A stretch of DNA of 64,000 bases from Allacma fusca (taxonomy: Eukaryota > Arthropoda > Collembola > Symphypleona > Sminthuridae). Of the stretch, positions 12,030-22,852 are shown piece by piece; position 1 is the first letter of the stretch; each line of letters starts with the position of its first letter. The stretch covers positions 52,811,067 through 52,875,066 of the forward strand of contig OX359245.1 in the NCBI GenBank assembly GCA_947179485.1, written 5' to 3'. The translations under genes and the position numbers were made by a program. The notes beneath the pieces were generated by a model. That model made no database searches, had not been told where the DNA came from, and saw only the letters and a program-made list of their open reading frames with translations.

Positions 12030-14775
12030 GGGTAATTGTCGACCTCGACAATGTCATATATCGAAGTTCAAGTTCATATTATTTGTAATTATACTAATTT
12101 TATTTTTGTTTCCATACTTTGTAGCTTATTCTTGGTCGTAATAGTAATGGTTGGTCTTTGTAGCATGGTCGTAATGGTATTCATGGGCATTCTTATTGTT
12201 AAGGCATTGCATACAGTTTTTATACATGTTCATCATCATATGTGTATATACTTTGTAATGCTGTACAATATTGATGGTGTTATTGTTTGTGTACTTTTTC
12301 ATAAGACAATTATCGAATATGGAAGACATTTTCTCTAGATCTTACAATCGTTACACAACATAATGTAGTTGTTATCTTTACAATTTGCATATACAATATT
12401 TACATGGAATACATCGTTATTTACATCATGATTTAACTTGATTTCTACTGTTATTTATCGTATCTAAGATTAGAAACATCGTAGCAGAATTGAAAATTTT
12501 GTACACGCAATTATAATATGTCTAAACAAGAATTCGAAGCTCGAAAGATACATTAAAATACGATGTTTTGAAAAGAATTTGTTTGTAAAAACTGGCAAGA
12601 ATACTTGAAGGCAGATATGAAACATTTTCTGTTGTTCCTATTCGCATTTGATTTCTAATTTTTCTGATACCAAATTCTAGTTGTTGCAACAATGCGCTGA
12701 TTGGCACTTACTGTTGCTACTATGATAGTATCTGAATGTCGCTTATTGAGCTTATAGCTTGTAAAATCTCGTGAGTTTCCTTGTAAAACAATTTAACATG
12801 TCATAAACTTGAGATTGAAAGAGAAGTAAATACTTGTCTGTATTTCAATACTTCAACTTCTACTCTTTTATGTATATATGTACTAGACAAATGTTTGATT
12901 ATCCGATATCTCCACCAGAAGTGACGGCTCTGAGCGCAAAAACGTCACTCAGTAATAGAAAAATATTTTATGGAAATAATTGTTCTTGGGTAGCTAGATT
13001 AGGAATTATGTCCATCGCATGCACAACTGTTGGCAATTTCACCAAATGTGAAAACATCGTGCTCTATGAAGTTCAGTAAGTAGTTCTTACTACTCCATAG
13101 GACATAAAATCATATTGTACCGTGGACTATTTCCTCAATTGAGATAGGAATGTATTTTGGCGATAATCATAAATATATATGTACCTTGATCTGTAAAAAA
13201 AATCCTATTTGATGGAATGTGTCAAATTTGTAAGCTAAATTTTCTGTTTACTTTCTGTTTACAAATTATATTAAGAAAACACAATTTGTCTTGCGAAATT
13301 ATGGAATGTAACAAAGCTAATAAGACGTTTGATCTTTTAAGATTTAAATTTTTGTTCTTAAATGTTGAATTTAATCCTTGTGTATAAATGAAGTGAATTT
13401 AATGGTTCCGTAAACCGTTGGAATCCATCACCGAAACTGTAAGAGCTAATTTTTCTAATGATAACTCTTGTTATCTCTGGTGTGTACTGAAATTGTAAAA
13501 AGCTGTTAACACTGTTTGTAATGTAGGTCTTAGTTGCCTTTAAACTCGCGATTAAAAATATGAAACTGCCCTCGTATATGTCGATAACGTATTAAAACTT
13601 AGACCCCTTTAAATCCCGACGTTGGATTTAGTTGAAAATTTCTGTGACAACAGAATCTGCTGTGTCAGTGAAGTCCAATGAAGAATATGTGGGTCTATAA
13701 ACTGGTCGTTTAATGATTCCATTACTGTAATTTTCTTACTTTTTATATTTTTATTTAAAGTTCCTCCTACCTATTCGTAGTGTGTGTTTTTATTTATTTT
13801 TCTGATCCTTATAGGAGATCTAGTGCTCCTGGGATCCTTCAGATCTGGGCACATTCATGTCAACTTTCATTTAAAATGCGATACATCTTGCAAGTAAATA
13901 ATTTATGAACGAACATAGTATATTACAGAAATTCTTTTGGAAGAATCTATCCTTTGGACTTTCGTTTTACTTAATCTGTTTTCTAGGTACCTAAAATATT
14001 AGCACGTCTAGCTAAATAGATTTTGTTGAACTGAAACTAAAAGGTAAACTGATCCTGATCGTAGAGAACTTGCTTATACAGGGTTCGGATTTTTGCTGGA
14101 AATTTGTTATCCCGCTCATCCCAAACGATGAGTAGGTTAGAAATATAAATTTATCCTTCTCACATGGAGTTGAATAACCTAATAAAGTCACAAGGCATTA
14201 CAATCATCACTCATTGGCCGTTGAGTTAACAAGCCTCAAGGAATTATGATATTGCCTAAAATTTTGGTTAGAACTGAACCTTATCTTGAAACATTTTTCG
14301 TCTCGTTAACAAATAAATCTTTGTTTTCAAAACATAGCCTGCCTTGATAGGTTGATATCCAGTAAAATTCTAATCACTGGAATCAATGGGGTGGAAAGAA
14401 AATTGGAAAGAAAATGGATAATGAATCCATCGAGACACGAAAGATATATTGATTTGAATCACATAATCTTTAGACTATTTTTCCTTTTACTCCTATTGGG
14501 GATCTGCCTCTTTAACTAACTTGAACTTTTCGTTCGTTATTTGAACTTTGTTATTTTCATTTTGCATTTTTATATTTTTGTTGTATATGAACTTGATTTT
14601 CTGTATTTTCTCTTCCTAACCTTATCCTACTTATAACTACTTATTCTATTATTTTTCTAATACTATCTTATAATTAAGAAATATTTTTAAATATTTTTCC
14701 ATACAATTTTATGGTTTTGCGTATTTTTCTTCGTTATTTTCTTTCTTGCGTTGGTCCTTCCCGGTTGGGTTGGTG
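12030..14775 (-). other. 3' noncoding region of the giant retroelement
   Basis: About 2.7 kb of very AT-rich sequence lies between the last ORF and the polypurine tract. I see no sustained reading frame in element sense and no recognised motif. A 100-codon antisense frame (12036-12338) is hydrophobic and low in complexity and is taken as chance. The length is unusual for a retroelement. Confidence 0.65.
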
Positions 14776-15522
14776 TTATAGTTGTACAGTTGCTCTGGTT
14801 GTATGTCGGCTGGCCTGTGGTTGTATGTTGGGCCTCACTATTCTGCATCCGACTAACTGCTCTACAGAATTTTGGACTAATGCCGCTGTGTCTGCAACAT
14901 TGTCTAATTCTTTCTCGTTCGCTGTTTGTTGATCTGATTTTCTTTTCTGCATTCGAATTCGGTACAGTATTACTGTGAATATAAATATCACTACTGTGGT
15001 AATACAACCGAATGAACTAATAATGACTACGGTGTAATCCGTGTCTGATGTTGGAACCTCATTGGATTTCCAATCAATTTCGTTGAATTGCTCCATCCAA
15101 GGTGGTCTGCTATCCCTCAGCATGGTGGGCTGTTGGTTTTGTATGAATTGTTGTTGGGGTTGTATAAATTGTTGTTGGGGTTGTAGTAAAGCCATTTGTT
15201 GGTTCCTTTCCATGATTCTCTGGGCTTCTACGTTTGGATCATTCGGGTCGTACTGCACTACGGCTAGTTTCCCGTCATCTTTGTGGTGTAGTATATGTAC
15301 TACTGGGTCCTTTTGTGATAACACTGATGCCGTAATGGCTCCGCTTCCGACTGTTAAGGCTGGTACCATGTAATTTGCGAACCATTTTCCGACCTGGGTT
15401 CCTAAAGCTGCTACTAATGGTCCTCCCCATGGTTCTGGACTTGGTTGTGCTATCGGCCTGGTTTCGGAAACGTCCATTGCAATTAGAGTTATTGCAAGGC
15501 TCAAAAGATTTTGGCACTTCAT
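14776..15522 (-). CDS. Small type I membrane protein of the retroelement (ORF4)
   Basis: The protein has 248 residues from the ATG at 15522; a frame extended to 15528 would start with GTG. It has an N-terminal signal-like segment (MKCQNLLSLAITLIAMDVSE), a short weakly hydrophobic stretch around residues 50-65 (MVPALTVGSGAITASVL), a glutamine-rich repeat (QPQQQFIQ twice, about residues 115-130), and one strong transmembrane segment near 165-187 followed by RIRMQKRK. The tail is about 60 residues. This is the layout of a single-pass envelope-associated or accessory protein with a cytoplasmic C-terminus. I see no furin site or fusion peptide. It is the last gene, so a spliced subgenomic RNA would be needed for its expression. 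I do not recognise the family. Confidence 0.7.
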   Translation of the reverse strand: MKCQNLLSLAITLIAMDVSETRPIAQPSPEPWGGPLVAALGTQVGKWFANYMVPALTVGSGAITASVLSQKDPVVHILHHKDDGKLAVVQYDPNDPNVEAQRIMERNQQMALLQPQQQFIQPQQQFIQNQQPTMLRDSRPPWMEQFNEIDWKSNEVPTSDTDYTVVIISSFGCITTVVIFIFTVILYRIRMQKRKSDQQTANEKELDNVADTAALVQNSVEQLVGCRIVRPNIQPQASRHTTRATVQL

Positions 15523-16092
15523 TTTCACTATGTGAAAAAACTTTTGTGTAACTGTTCTTTATCCCTGAGTAGTCTCAAGTGTTTGAGCTCTCTGTGGGTG
15601 TTGAGGTTATAATGAGTACTCTGTTTCAAGAGTCTCGTATTTATATCAATTAATTGTTTGTGTTTTCATCTTCCGATTGCGAAAGGGAATTCTTTTCTTA
15701 ATTCCGATGTTGTAATCCGTATGTCCCACTTCCGGTGACATAATTCTTTATTATTATTTCTATCCTATGAACTCTATGAAATGTGTTAGTAAGTAAAATA
15801 TTTTTGTTTTGTTTTCTATTTTGTGTTTATTTTTATTTGTTTTTCTTTTCTAACTATTCTGTTATGGTGATCATTATGTAACATCCGCCGTAATCCCGAT
15901 GGTTGATGCTGCATAAGATCTTAAAAATGTTTTATCGTAGATCCTCTCTTGCGAAATAATCTACACTTTACATTCCCTTCGGGAATTTCTTCCGTCATCA
16001 GGTAATTTGGCTTCTGCTTTTCCCCGCTAGTTCTCTTTCTCTTTATACCATGACCTGGATGGAATGGTCAGGTTATTATCCTCTGTGACGTT
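15523..16092 (-). other. Spacer between ORF3 and ORF4 of the retroelement
   Basis: 570 bp without a credible frame. Any splice acceptor for ORF4 should lie here, but I cannot single one out. Confidence 0.6.
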
Positions 16093-19000
16093 TTAATCGT
16101 CTTCCTCGGACGGCCCTCTGAGGGTGCCTGTCTCCTCCTCTCCTTCCGTTAGTGTTCGGAATGATATGACTGCGAATCTATTCTCGGATAAAATCTCCGG
16201 GTCCCATCTTGCACGTGATGATCTTTCCCATAACTGATCCATTAGCCTTCTGTGCTCTACAGGGTTTGTTATGGAAAGATAGCTGGTTCTTTGTTGTGTC
16301 ACTGGGTCTCTCCTGAGTTCTTCCTGCAAAAAATCATGTCCGAGGTCTCGAAAAACTATTTCGATTCCTGTTCGACCTCTGAGGGTTCGTATGAGATTTA
16401 TTATGTCAGGTTCATCTGGTCTTCCATCAATGACAACTGATCGCCATTGTGCTGCTTGGAATCGGTCTATTGCACTTGGTATCATGTGTATTGGTGTTAT
16501 TCCTGGTCGTCTCTCATTTCTTGGAGATAATTGATATGGTTTGTAACTTGGTCCGTCTCCACGGTTGCTAATTTGCTCCCGAATCCTATGAAAATGTTCT
16601 CTTTGCCAGATTCGTATCGTGACAAGTTCGTTTAGGTCTCTGAAAGAACCTGTTTTCCGGGGTTGTCTTAGGGTGGCTACTCCTCCTTTTAGTTTTCTAG
16701 CGTATAGAGTAGTTGGCTTTTGGCCTTCTCCCGCTAGTTTCATTGCGAATATCCAGTCTTCCCATTGACCTAGTTCTTCCTCTATGTCGTCGATTGTATT
16801 GGGTTGACTTCCGCTGCTCTGATTTATTGCTCCGAATTGTCGCCACTCCTGAATTGCCGCGTCCTGATGATAAAGAGTTATGATCCTTTCGGTCATACTC
16901 GCAAATTCTTGAAAACTTAGCATGTGTATGGGTATACTCGCTAATTGTTGTAAAGCTTTCTCTCCACGTCCGGTGATGGCGTCTCCTCTAAGTAGGAAAC
17001 TATTTATCCATATTTCTTGCTCTCGCCAGGTTGGCTGAGTTCCTATGTCAAACCACATCTGAGTAATTAATCGGCGTAGCTCGGTTCCCGTGAGCCCTTG
17101 CATTACTCCCTGATGTTCCCGACATGTTAGATATGTTGGTACTTGATGATTATCAATACCTCTCTGACCATTGAACAATGTTGTCCAAAGTCTCGGTATC
17201 ATTTCCCCTGGTGAGATGTTCATGTCTCCTGCCATTGTTTCCAGACGGGTGTTTTCCATTGGTACGTTTCTTCGACTTTGCCCGTATAGGATGAGCAGGT
17301 CTCGCTCCCTTGGGTCTAGTCTGCGATAATCTGTGGGATGGTCCATTGCATCATACAGCAATGCCCTTCTTTCCCGGATTAATTCTCCGTGATTGTTGTA
17401 ATCTATTCCTGCCTGGTGTTCGGCGTATTCTATGTTGGATTCATGAGCATCTGTTCTGGGTTCGCTTAAGGTGCTAAGCGCCCTTTGTAACTGCTCGAGT
17501 CGTAGTTGAGGTGGTTGAATAGGTTGCTGGTGGATGTCAAGTCTCTCGATAAATGTCTCCCTGTACATTCTGTTGAGCCATCTCACTAAATTTTGTTCTG
17601 GACTGTTGGTTGAACGATGTGAGATATTGTATGTTGGGAATCTCTCTGGGTCGATGGTAGATTTCTGATAACAATGAGGACACATGGTGGATCTTTCCCT
17701 GGTGTCCATGTTGTTACTGAAGTAGTTGGTCCTCCTGGAGTATTGTGCTTCTATCCGGCTATGGCGTTCGTCTCCAGATATGTCTTCCAGTACTTGATCC
17801 AGAAATCTCGGCGGTGAGTGGTCCAATGGGTCATTGGCCCTTTCTACCATATTTCTCACTTGAAGTCGTACCGGATCCAGTTGGCTGTATAACTGTGTCT
17901 CGTTCGGGTTGGTAAAGATGACTATTTCCGCATCTTCGTCTTCCCAACTTGGTGCTACCATCCATCCACGGACTCCTATGTAAAATGATACGTGAGCTAA
18001 ATCAACGAATCTTACATCAGGTGAGTCGGGTTGTGCCAGTGGATCTTCCGGTGTTGGAGCTGGTGGGTTTTCCTGGCGTTCTTCCTTAAACTCCACCTTT
18101 CGTTGACGTTGTCTAGCTCGTCTGGACTTCAGGTTGTCTTCAATGGGTTGTATAGGTTGTCCCGCTATCGTGGATGGTCCTGGTGATGGTGACCTTGATC
18201 CTCGTCTGTCCCTAGTATCGTTGAATATTACAGTCCTAATGGGTGAGTATACTCTAACCCTGGGTCGTTCACTATCTGGCTCTGGACCTCGTTGTCGTCC
18301 TCTATACCGGAATGTACAGTTTGGGGCATTGTCTCTTCCGTACAATCTGTCCAACTCTGGTCTTCTCCTTCGGATGTATTGTACAGGTATATCCTTTTGT
18401 CTTTGCCAAGCTTCATGTGCTGCTAACTTGGTCTTTGGTCTTACGGGTGGCTTGTGGCCATGTTTGAGTGGGCAGTATTCACATCTGGTCTTCACCCACT
18501 TGCTGTTTGTCTCGTTGTCTGATGAACTATCTACCTGGTGTTCTGATGGTGGCTTTTCCTCGTCGTCCAAGACTTCTTCCTTGATTACTTTCGATGATGT
18601 CCCGGCTCCTTCTTCTTGAGCCTCCACAGCTTGTTCCGTTGGCACAGACGGTTCCTCTTCTGAGGCCAAAACCGGTCCTTCTGCTCCCTCTGTCCTTCGT
18701 GGGTGGCTTCTACCGGGGTCACCTTTCCGTATAGGGTCCTGGTTCCCTCCGAAGTCCATTCCAACGGACGTGCCAATATAGATTACCATTCTGAGGGTAA
18801 ATCGTACAAGCTGCTGAATAATTCCTATTGGTCTTCCTGACGATGAGTGAGCTTCCTCTTCCTCAATCCGTGCCAGCATAAGCTGTAGCTGTTGTTTTAA
18901 GAATTGTTTGCTATAACTGACGGGTGACCATGCGTTGGTCGGTCCTACGAATGCCTCTCGCCGCTGCCGTTCTCTGGCTGCTCGTTCCGACGTTCGCTGG

Positions 19001-22000
19001 AAGAGTGGGTGGGTTTGTGAGACGTTGGCATGTGCCTTTGTCTCCCATCCCTTGAGTTCTTTTTCTTCGAGATGGTCAACTCCGTTGTATATGTGTGGTA
19101 TGAGCAAAACTATCGTCCAGTTTGCTTCCGTGATTGTTGTTGCTAGTGCGAAGTGTACAACTTCACCTATTGCAATTTCCTCAGTGGGGTGAACATAGTC
19201 TTCCCCTTTTGTTATACTGTGAGGGTTGTTTTGGATCTGGCGTTGTAGATTATTTATCTGGTCTTTTGCCAAGATACTTCGCCTGGTACGTGTATGTGTG
19301 TTCTTAAGTCCCAAAATTTTGATGACTTTGCTGATGAATGTTCCGTACTGTAATTCGTACTCCTTCCAAATTTCGTATTCGGTATGTAGTGGTAACGGGA
19401 TTGTCTTTGTGATTAAGTCCATTGCGACTGATTGTAAAGTTCTTGTTGTTAGATGGTAACCGTCACGTATTGCTTGTGACATTAACCAAATAGCTTGCGG
19501 TAATTTCCGTTGGTCTCGAATCTTTTGTCGTCGTTCCTCTTCCTCCGAAGTGGGTTCAGGAGCATGTCGTCGCTCTCTCCCGTTTTCGGATTCTTCCGCG
19601 TCCACTTCTTTGCCTAAAGCTTGATTCCATACTTTGGCTACAGAAGTTTCGTTGAGGTAATGAGCATTCCTTTGGATATTACCTGGTAATGCTATTAAGT
19701 TCGGAGATATTTCTGTTGCTGTTGGATCTTCCTTAAGAAAATCTTCTAATTCTTTTTCCTCACTGGCGTTGACGGGCATTATCATCCAGATGGGTCGTTG
19801 GTCTGGTAGTTGGGACTCGATGAGTACCCAGTCCTGCGGTATTTTGACTGTTTTTAGTGGTTTGTTCCACCTTCTGACTGCGTCTAGGATTGAGCTGGTG
19901 TAAACTCCTACTATGACCATTCCCGTGGTACACATGCCTACGGCTCCTGCTACTCCTCGTACTGCTCCATTCTGCCAGAGTCGGTGTGCTGTGGCTGAAC
20001 CGAAGCCTTGGTACCGTACGGCTGAATTTCCGACCGGTGGGCATTCCCGTTGGCCGTAAGGGTCATAGTGTCCGATTTCCTCCGAGTCTTCCTTATTTTC
20101 AAACTCTAGGCTGACCTGGTCAAAGCCTCTTGGACTTGTCGAGTTGTCAATCTCCAATCGGGTCCACCACTGGTAATGTGAGGCCCTGGTTGTTGGATAT
20201 GGTCCGTAGTGTCCCGTCAATTCTTTTCTCAAGGTGGATTGTCCTACAGCAGATGTTATTAAACCGAACATTAATAAAAATGATAACCAACTGTTACCGA
20301 GGTAAGGTATGGGTCCTCCTCGTCTTCCTCCTCCTCCACGTCCCATCTCCGGCGGGTGAGGTGGCGTTTGAATTGAAGAAGTTGGTTGTCCTGGCTCCTC
20401 GTCTTCACTGAGGATGACGGTTCCGTCTTGGGGTGAGTTGGCAAAATCAGCCAATGAAAGCTGGTGGTTATTAACAATCTCCGTTGTATCCGAAGTTACT
20501 GATGATTCTCGATCTTTGGGTCTTCTCTTTGATCTGATCACCTCAAAATCCTCTGAGCTACTGCTCTGTTCATTGTGTCGCTCGGCTATAGATAGCTCAG
20601 ATGTTGCAACTTCGACGTTTTGTCCTGGTGAGGGTGGCATTTCCGTTGCCATTCCTGTTGGGCTTGCAGTTTCTGGACCATTTCGTTTTTCCTGAGCGAG
20701 CAAACGCTCTAGCTCTCCGGATGTAGCTGTTGACGTTGGAATGTTCGTTGGTTCAAAGTGTGCTGGAGGTAATTCTCTGGTCTGAAGGTCTATCTTTGAC
20801 TCAGCACATACCAAGTGAAAGTCGTTATCATTTCTCCACTTTATCCATTCCTGGCGGTGGCGTGCTAACTCCTTCATTAATCCTTCCTTTTGCTTTTTCG
20901 CGCTGTCTGCATTGACGTTTTGTCTGGCAAGGTTGCGGATGATTTCCCCGAGATCTTTTATTCGGTTTACCATCTCCTCATGCTTCCCTGCCTTCCTGGA
21001 GTCCTCTCCAATTTTTACGATGTTCGACTGCCATTTCGCCGGTGGTTGGGTTGGTACTGTGCTCTGTCCGAATAGCTCCAAGATGGTCATCTGAGCTTCC
21101 TTCTTAACCTTCTTCTCCTTCTTTGCACGTTTCTTTGCATGATGTTCACATTCCTGTTGTATCACTGGTCCACTGTCGGTTGCAATCACTTGTCGTATCC
21201 TTTTACATCCTTTCCTACTACAGGTTTGGATAGGTACTGTCTCTTCCTCTTCTGAATCTGAAGAAGATTCATTGGCGGTATCTCTGTCCGCTGTTGTAGC
21301 TGTGTCCGTAGCAGTTTCCTCGCTCCATAATGTCACAGCTACTGATGGTGGAGTCACTACAGGTACTTCCACTAATCTTTCTCTTTGAGCGATGCAAACT
21401 GCACGCTGTGGTTTAGGTGGTTCACTACTGACCGGTATTGTTGGCGGTGGCATCTTTGTGACCGCTGTGTAACTTAAAGCTGCAGCTGCTATGGGTGCTG
21501 TCAATGTTGACTCCCTCTCCATTCGGTCCTTGTAATCTCTTGCCGCTGGCGATAGAAATGGCGAAGGTGGTGGGGTTGACTCTCTCCTGCTCCTTGACCG
21601 CGCTGGACTGTCATAGCGGCTCCTTGACCTGTCGTCCTCCCGTCGCTTCTTCCTCTCTGATGACGATTCTGTCTCCCGCTTCCTGGTCCTGCTGTCTTTA
21701 GAGCTGTGTCTTTCCCTTGAACTTTCTCTAGAGTTCCTGTGTTGCCTGCCCGAACTTTCTCCATTGGTGATGGCCCGCCCGCGGCCTCTCCCGGCTGGTA
21801 CCATATGTGCCGAGTAGGCTGCGAATCTCGGAGGCTCCCTTCGTCGGTCCTCCAAGTTCCCTCGTCTCAGATCGGGTCCATAGTTGTCATCAATACGTCT
21901 ACTGATTCTATGGGCTACGTCCTCGACCTGTTCTTCTTGTTGCGGTAACCATTCACTAATTTCGGGGATGTTGACTCGGGTTACTCCACAAATAGGGTCG

Positions 22001-22659
22001 GCTCCCATCACTTTCCGAGATGAGCTTCGACTTGTCTTGCCTCGTTCATATTGAAGGCCTGGAGTAAATGCCCATGGATCATGGTCATAATCTCCCCTTG
22101 GATTCTTTTGTCCGGGCACGTCCTTTTCTTGCCTATAATTTTGGACTAGCCATGGATCATCTGGCTGTCTATTACGTGTTCTACAGATGGGGATCTGTCG
22201 TCGTATGGGAGTGGGATTAAATTCTTGTCCTTTAAAAAGGTAAACAAGATCATCTGGCGCTCGCTCGCCTCTATCTACTTCCACTTGTTGTTCCGGAAAA
22301 TTTATTGACCCGCAAAAGTGCGGTTCTCGTCGTAGTATACGATAATCTATTGTTAACTCTCGAGGTTTTCTGAGAGCTCCAATTAGTACTGAATGGGTTA
22401 CGATCTCTCGCCCATCTCGTCCTTGGACGATAATCCTATGGGGTAATTTCCCGTCTACTCTGAGAACAACTTCCAGTCGTCCCGTATCTGAGTTTGGCAA
22501 AATTTTTGCTTGTGGTATTTCCACTTCAGTTTGACTCACGTATTGGGTCCAATAACGTGGTCGATCGTCGTCGTCCCTGTCGACGGCGGGTAGGGCGTCT
22601 TGGCGTGGAGTCTCGTTGGTTCGAGACCCGGATGCACGTGACCCTCTGTTCTCTGACAT
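16093..22659 (-). CDS. Third long ORF of the retroelement, envelope-like module inside (ORF3)
   Basis: The protein has 2188 residues and begins at an ATG directly after a possible splice acceptor (CTGCAACCAG). It has an N-terminal domain of about 170 residues, an arginine-serine-rich stretch (about 296-360), a Cys/His cluster near 475-505 (CSRKGC...CEHH) and an acidic disordered stretch. A signal-peptide-like segment follows near 787-807 (NSWLSFLLMFGLITSAVGQS). The next 500 residues contain NST, NAS, NET, NWT and NVS sequons, a hydrophobic alanine-glycine stretch near 900-925, two furin-like sites (RERR near 1027 and RTRR near 1126), and hydrophobic segments near 1162-1190 and 1279-1301. This reads as a membrane glycoprotein module in a larger polyprotein. 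The C-terminal half is soluble, with CEYC and CPHC zinc-finger-like pairs and a helical region near 1850-1980. No sequence family is recognised. The envelope role is inferred from gene order and these features. Confidence 0.7.
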   Translation of the reverse strand: MSENRGSRASGSRTNETPRQDALPAVDRDDDDRPRYWTQYVSQTEVEIPQAKILPNSDTGRLEVVLRVDGKLPHRIIVQGRDGREIVTHSVLIGALRKPRELTIDYRILRREPHFCGSINFPEQQVEVDRGERAPDDLVYLFKGQEFNPTPIRRQIPICRTRNRQPDDPWLVQNYRQEKDVPGQKNPRGDYDHDPWAFTPGLQYERGKTSRSSSRKVMGADPICGVTRVNIPEISEWLPQQEEQVEDVAHRISRRIDDNYGPDLRRGNLEDRRREPPRFAAYSAHMVPAGRGRGRAITNGESSGRQHRNSRESSRERHSSKDSRTRKRETESSSERKKRREDDRSRSRYDSPARSRSRRESTPPPSPFLSPAARDYKDRMERESTLTAPIAAAALSYTAVTKMPPPTIPVSSEPPKPQRAVCIAQRERLVEVPVVTPPSVAVTLWSEETATDTATTADRDTANESSSDSEEEETVPIQTCSRKGCKRIRQVIATDSGPVIQQECEHHAKKRAKKEKKVKKEAQMTILELFGQSTVPTQPPAKWQSNIVKIGEDSRKAGKHEEMVNRIKDLGEIIRNLARQNVNADSAKKQKEGLMKELARHRQEWIKWRNDNDFHLVCAESKIDLQTRELPPAHFEPTNIPTSTATSGELERLLAQEKRNGPETASPTGMATEMPPSPGQNVEVATSELSIAERHNEQSSSSEDFEVIRSKRRPKDRESSVTSDTTEIVNNHQLSLADFANSPQDGTVILSEDEEPGQPTSSIQTPPHPPEMGRGGGGRRGGPIPYLGNSWLSFLLMFGLITSAVGQSTLRKELTGHYGPYPTTRASHYQWWTRLEIDNSTSPRGFDQVSLEFENKEDSEEIGHYDPYGQRECPPVGNSAVRYQGFGSATAHRLWQNGAVRGVAGAVGMCTTGMVIVGVYTSSILDAVRRWNKPLKTVKIPQDWVLIESQLPDQRPIWMIMPVNASEEKELEDFLKEDPTATEISPNLIALPGNIQRNAHYLNETSVAKVWNQALGKEVDAEESENGRERRHAPEPTSEEEERRQKIRDQRKLPQAIWLMSQAIRDGYHLTTRTLQSVAMDLITKTIPLPLHTEYEIWKEYELQYGTFISKVIKILGLKNTHTRTRRSILAKDQINNLQRQIQNNPHSITKGEDYVHPTEEIAIGEVVHFALATTITEANWTIVLLIPHIYNGVDHLEEKELKGWETKAHANVSQTHPLFQRTSERAARERQRREAFVGPTNAWSPVSYSKQFLKQQLQLMLARIEEEEAHSSSGRPIGIIQQLVRFTLRMVIYIGTSVGMDFGGNQDPIRKGDPGRSHPRRTEGAEGPVLASEEEPSVPTEQAVEAQEEGAGTSSKVIKEEVLDDEEKPPSEHQVDSSSDNETNSKWVKTRCEYCPLKHGHKPPVRPKTKLAAHEAWQRQKDIPVQYIRRRRPELDRLYGRDNAPNCTFRYRGRQRGPEPDSERPRVRVYSPIRTVIFNDTRDRRGSRSPSPGPSTIAGQPIQPIEDNLKSRRARQRQRKVEFKEERQENPPAPTPEDPLAQPDSPDVRFVDLAHVSFYIGVRGWMVAPSWEDEDAEIVIFTNPNETQLYSQLDPVRLQVRNMVERANDPLDHSPPRFLDQVLEDISGDERHSRIEAQYSRRTNYFSNNMDTRERSTMCPHCYQKSTIDPERFPTYNISHRSTNSPEQNLVRWLNRMYRETFIERLDIHQQPIQPPQLRLEQLQRALSTLSEPRTDAHESNIEYAEHQAGIDYNNHGELIRERRALLYDAMDHPTDYRRLDPRERDLLILYGQSRRNVPMENTRLETMAGDMNISPGEMIPRLWTTLFNGQRGIDNHQVPTYLTCREHQGVMQGLTGTELRRLITQMWFDIGTQPTWREQEIWINSFLLRGDAITGRGEKALQQLASIPIHMLSFQEFASMTERIITLYHQDAAIQEWRQFGAINQSSGSQPNTIDDIEEELGQWEDWIFAMKLAGEGQKPTTLYARKLKGGVATLRQPRKTGSFRDLNELVTIRIWQREHFHRIREQISNRGDGPSYKPYQLSPRNERRPGITPIHMIPSAIDRFQAAQWRSVVIDGRPDEPDIINLIRTLRGRTGIEIVFRDLGHDFLQEELRRDPVTQQRTSYLSITNPVEHRRLMDQLWERSSRARWDPEILSENRFAVISFRTLTEGEEETGTLRGPSEEDD

Positions 22660-22852
22660 CTGGTTGCAGATAAAATACTTTGCAGTAATCTGTTTTAATG
22701 ATTGTGTACGTACCTACGTATCGAATTCTCCTTCGACCTTGTCGTATGAGATAACTAATGAGATTTATACGGTCTCCAATCTTGAGATCAATCTCGCTTT
22801 GACCAAAACTAACACAGTTTGGTATTGTTGTTAAGTATCTGGTGGTGCTCAT
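22526..22852 (-). CDS. Bridging ORF with arginine-rich C-terminus
   Basis: A 108-codon frame starts 6 nt after the pol stop, in the pol frame, and overlaps the first 134 bases of ORF3. Its ATG overlaps the stop of the upstream small coiled-coil ORF as ATGA. The first 65 residues have ordinary globular composition. The part overlapping ORF3 is arginine-rich (PRRPTRRRQGRRR), like RNA-binding or nuclear-import arginine motifs of retroviral regulators. The arginine run is partly forced by the GAC repeats of ORF3 in the other frame. It may be an independent protein, an extended pol exon, or chance. Confidence 0.45.
   Translation of the reverse strand: MSTTRYLTTIPNCVSFGQSEIDLKIGDRINLISYLIRQGRRRIRYVGTYTIIKTDYCKVFYLQPDVREQRVTCIRVSNQRDSTPRRPTRRRQGRRRSTTLLDPIRESN

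Noticed and set aside
12036..12338. 100-codon hydrophobic frame on the plus strand in the retroelement tail
   Set aside because: It is antisense to the element, of low complexity in an AT-rich tail, and has no supporting context.
18134..18619. 161-codon plus-strand frame under ORF3
   Set aside because: It is antisense to the uninterrupted ORF3 and explained by its codon composition.
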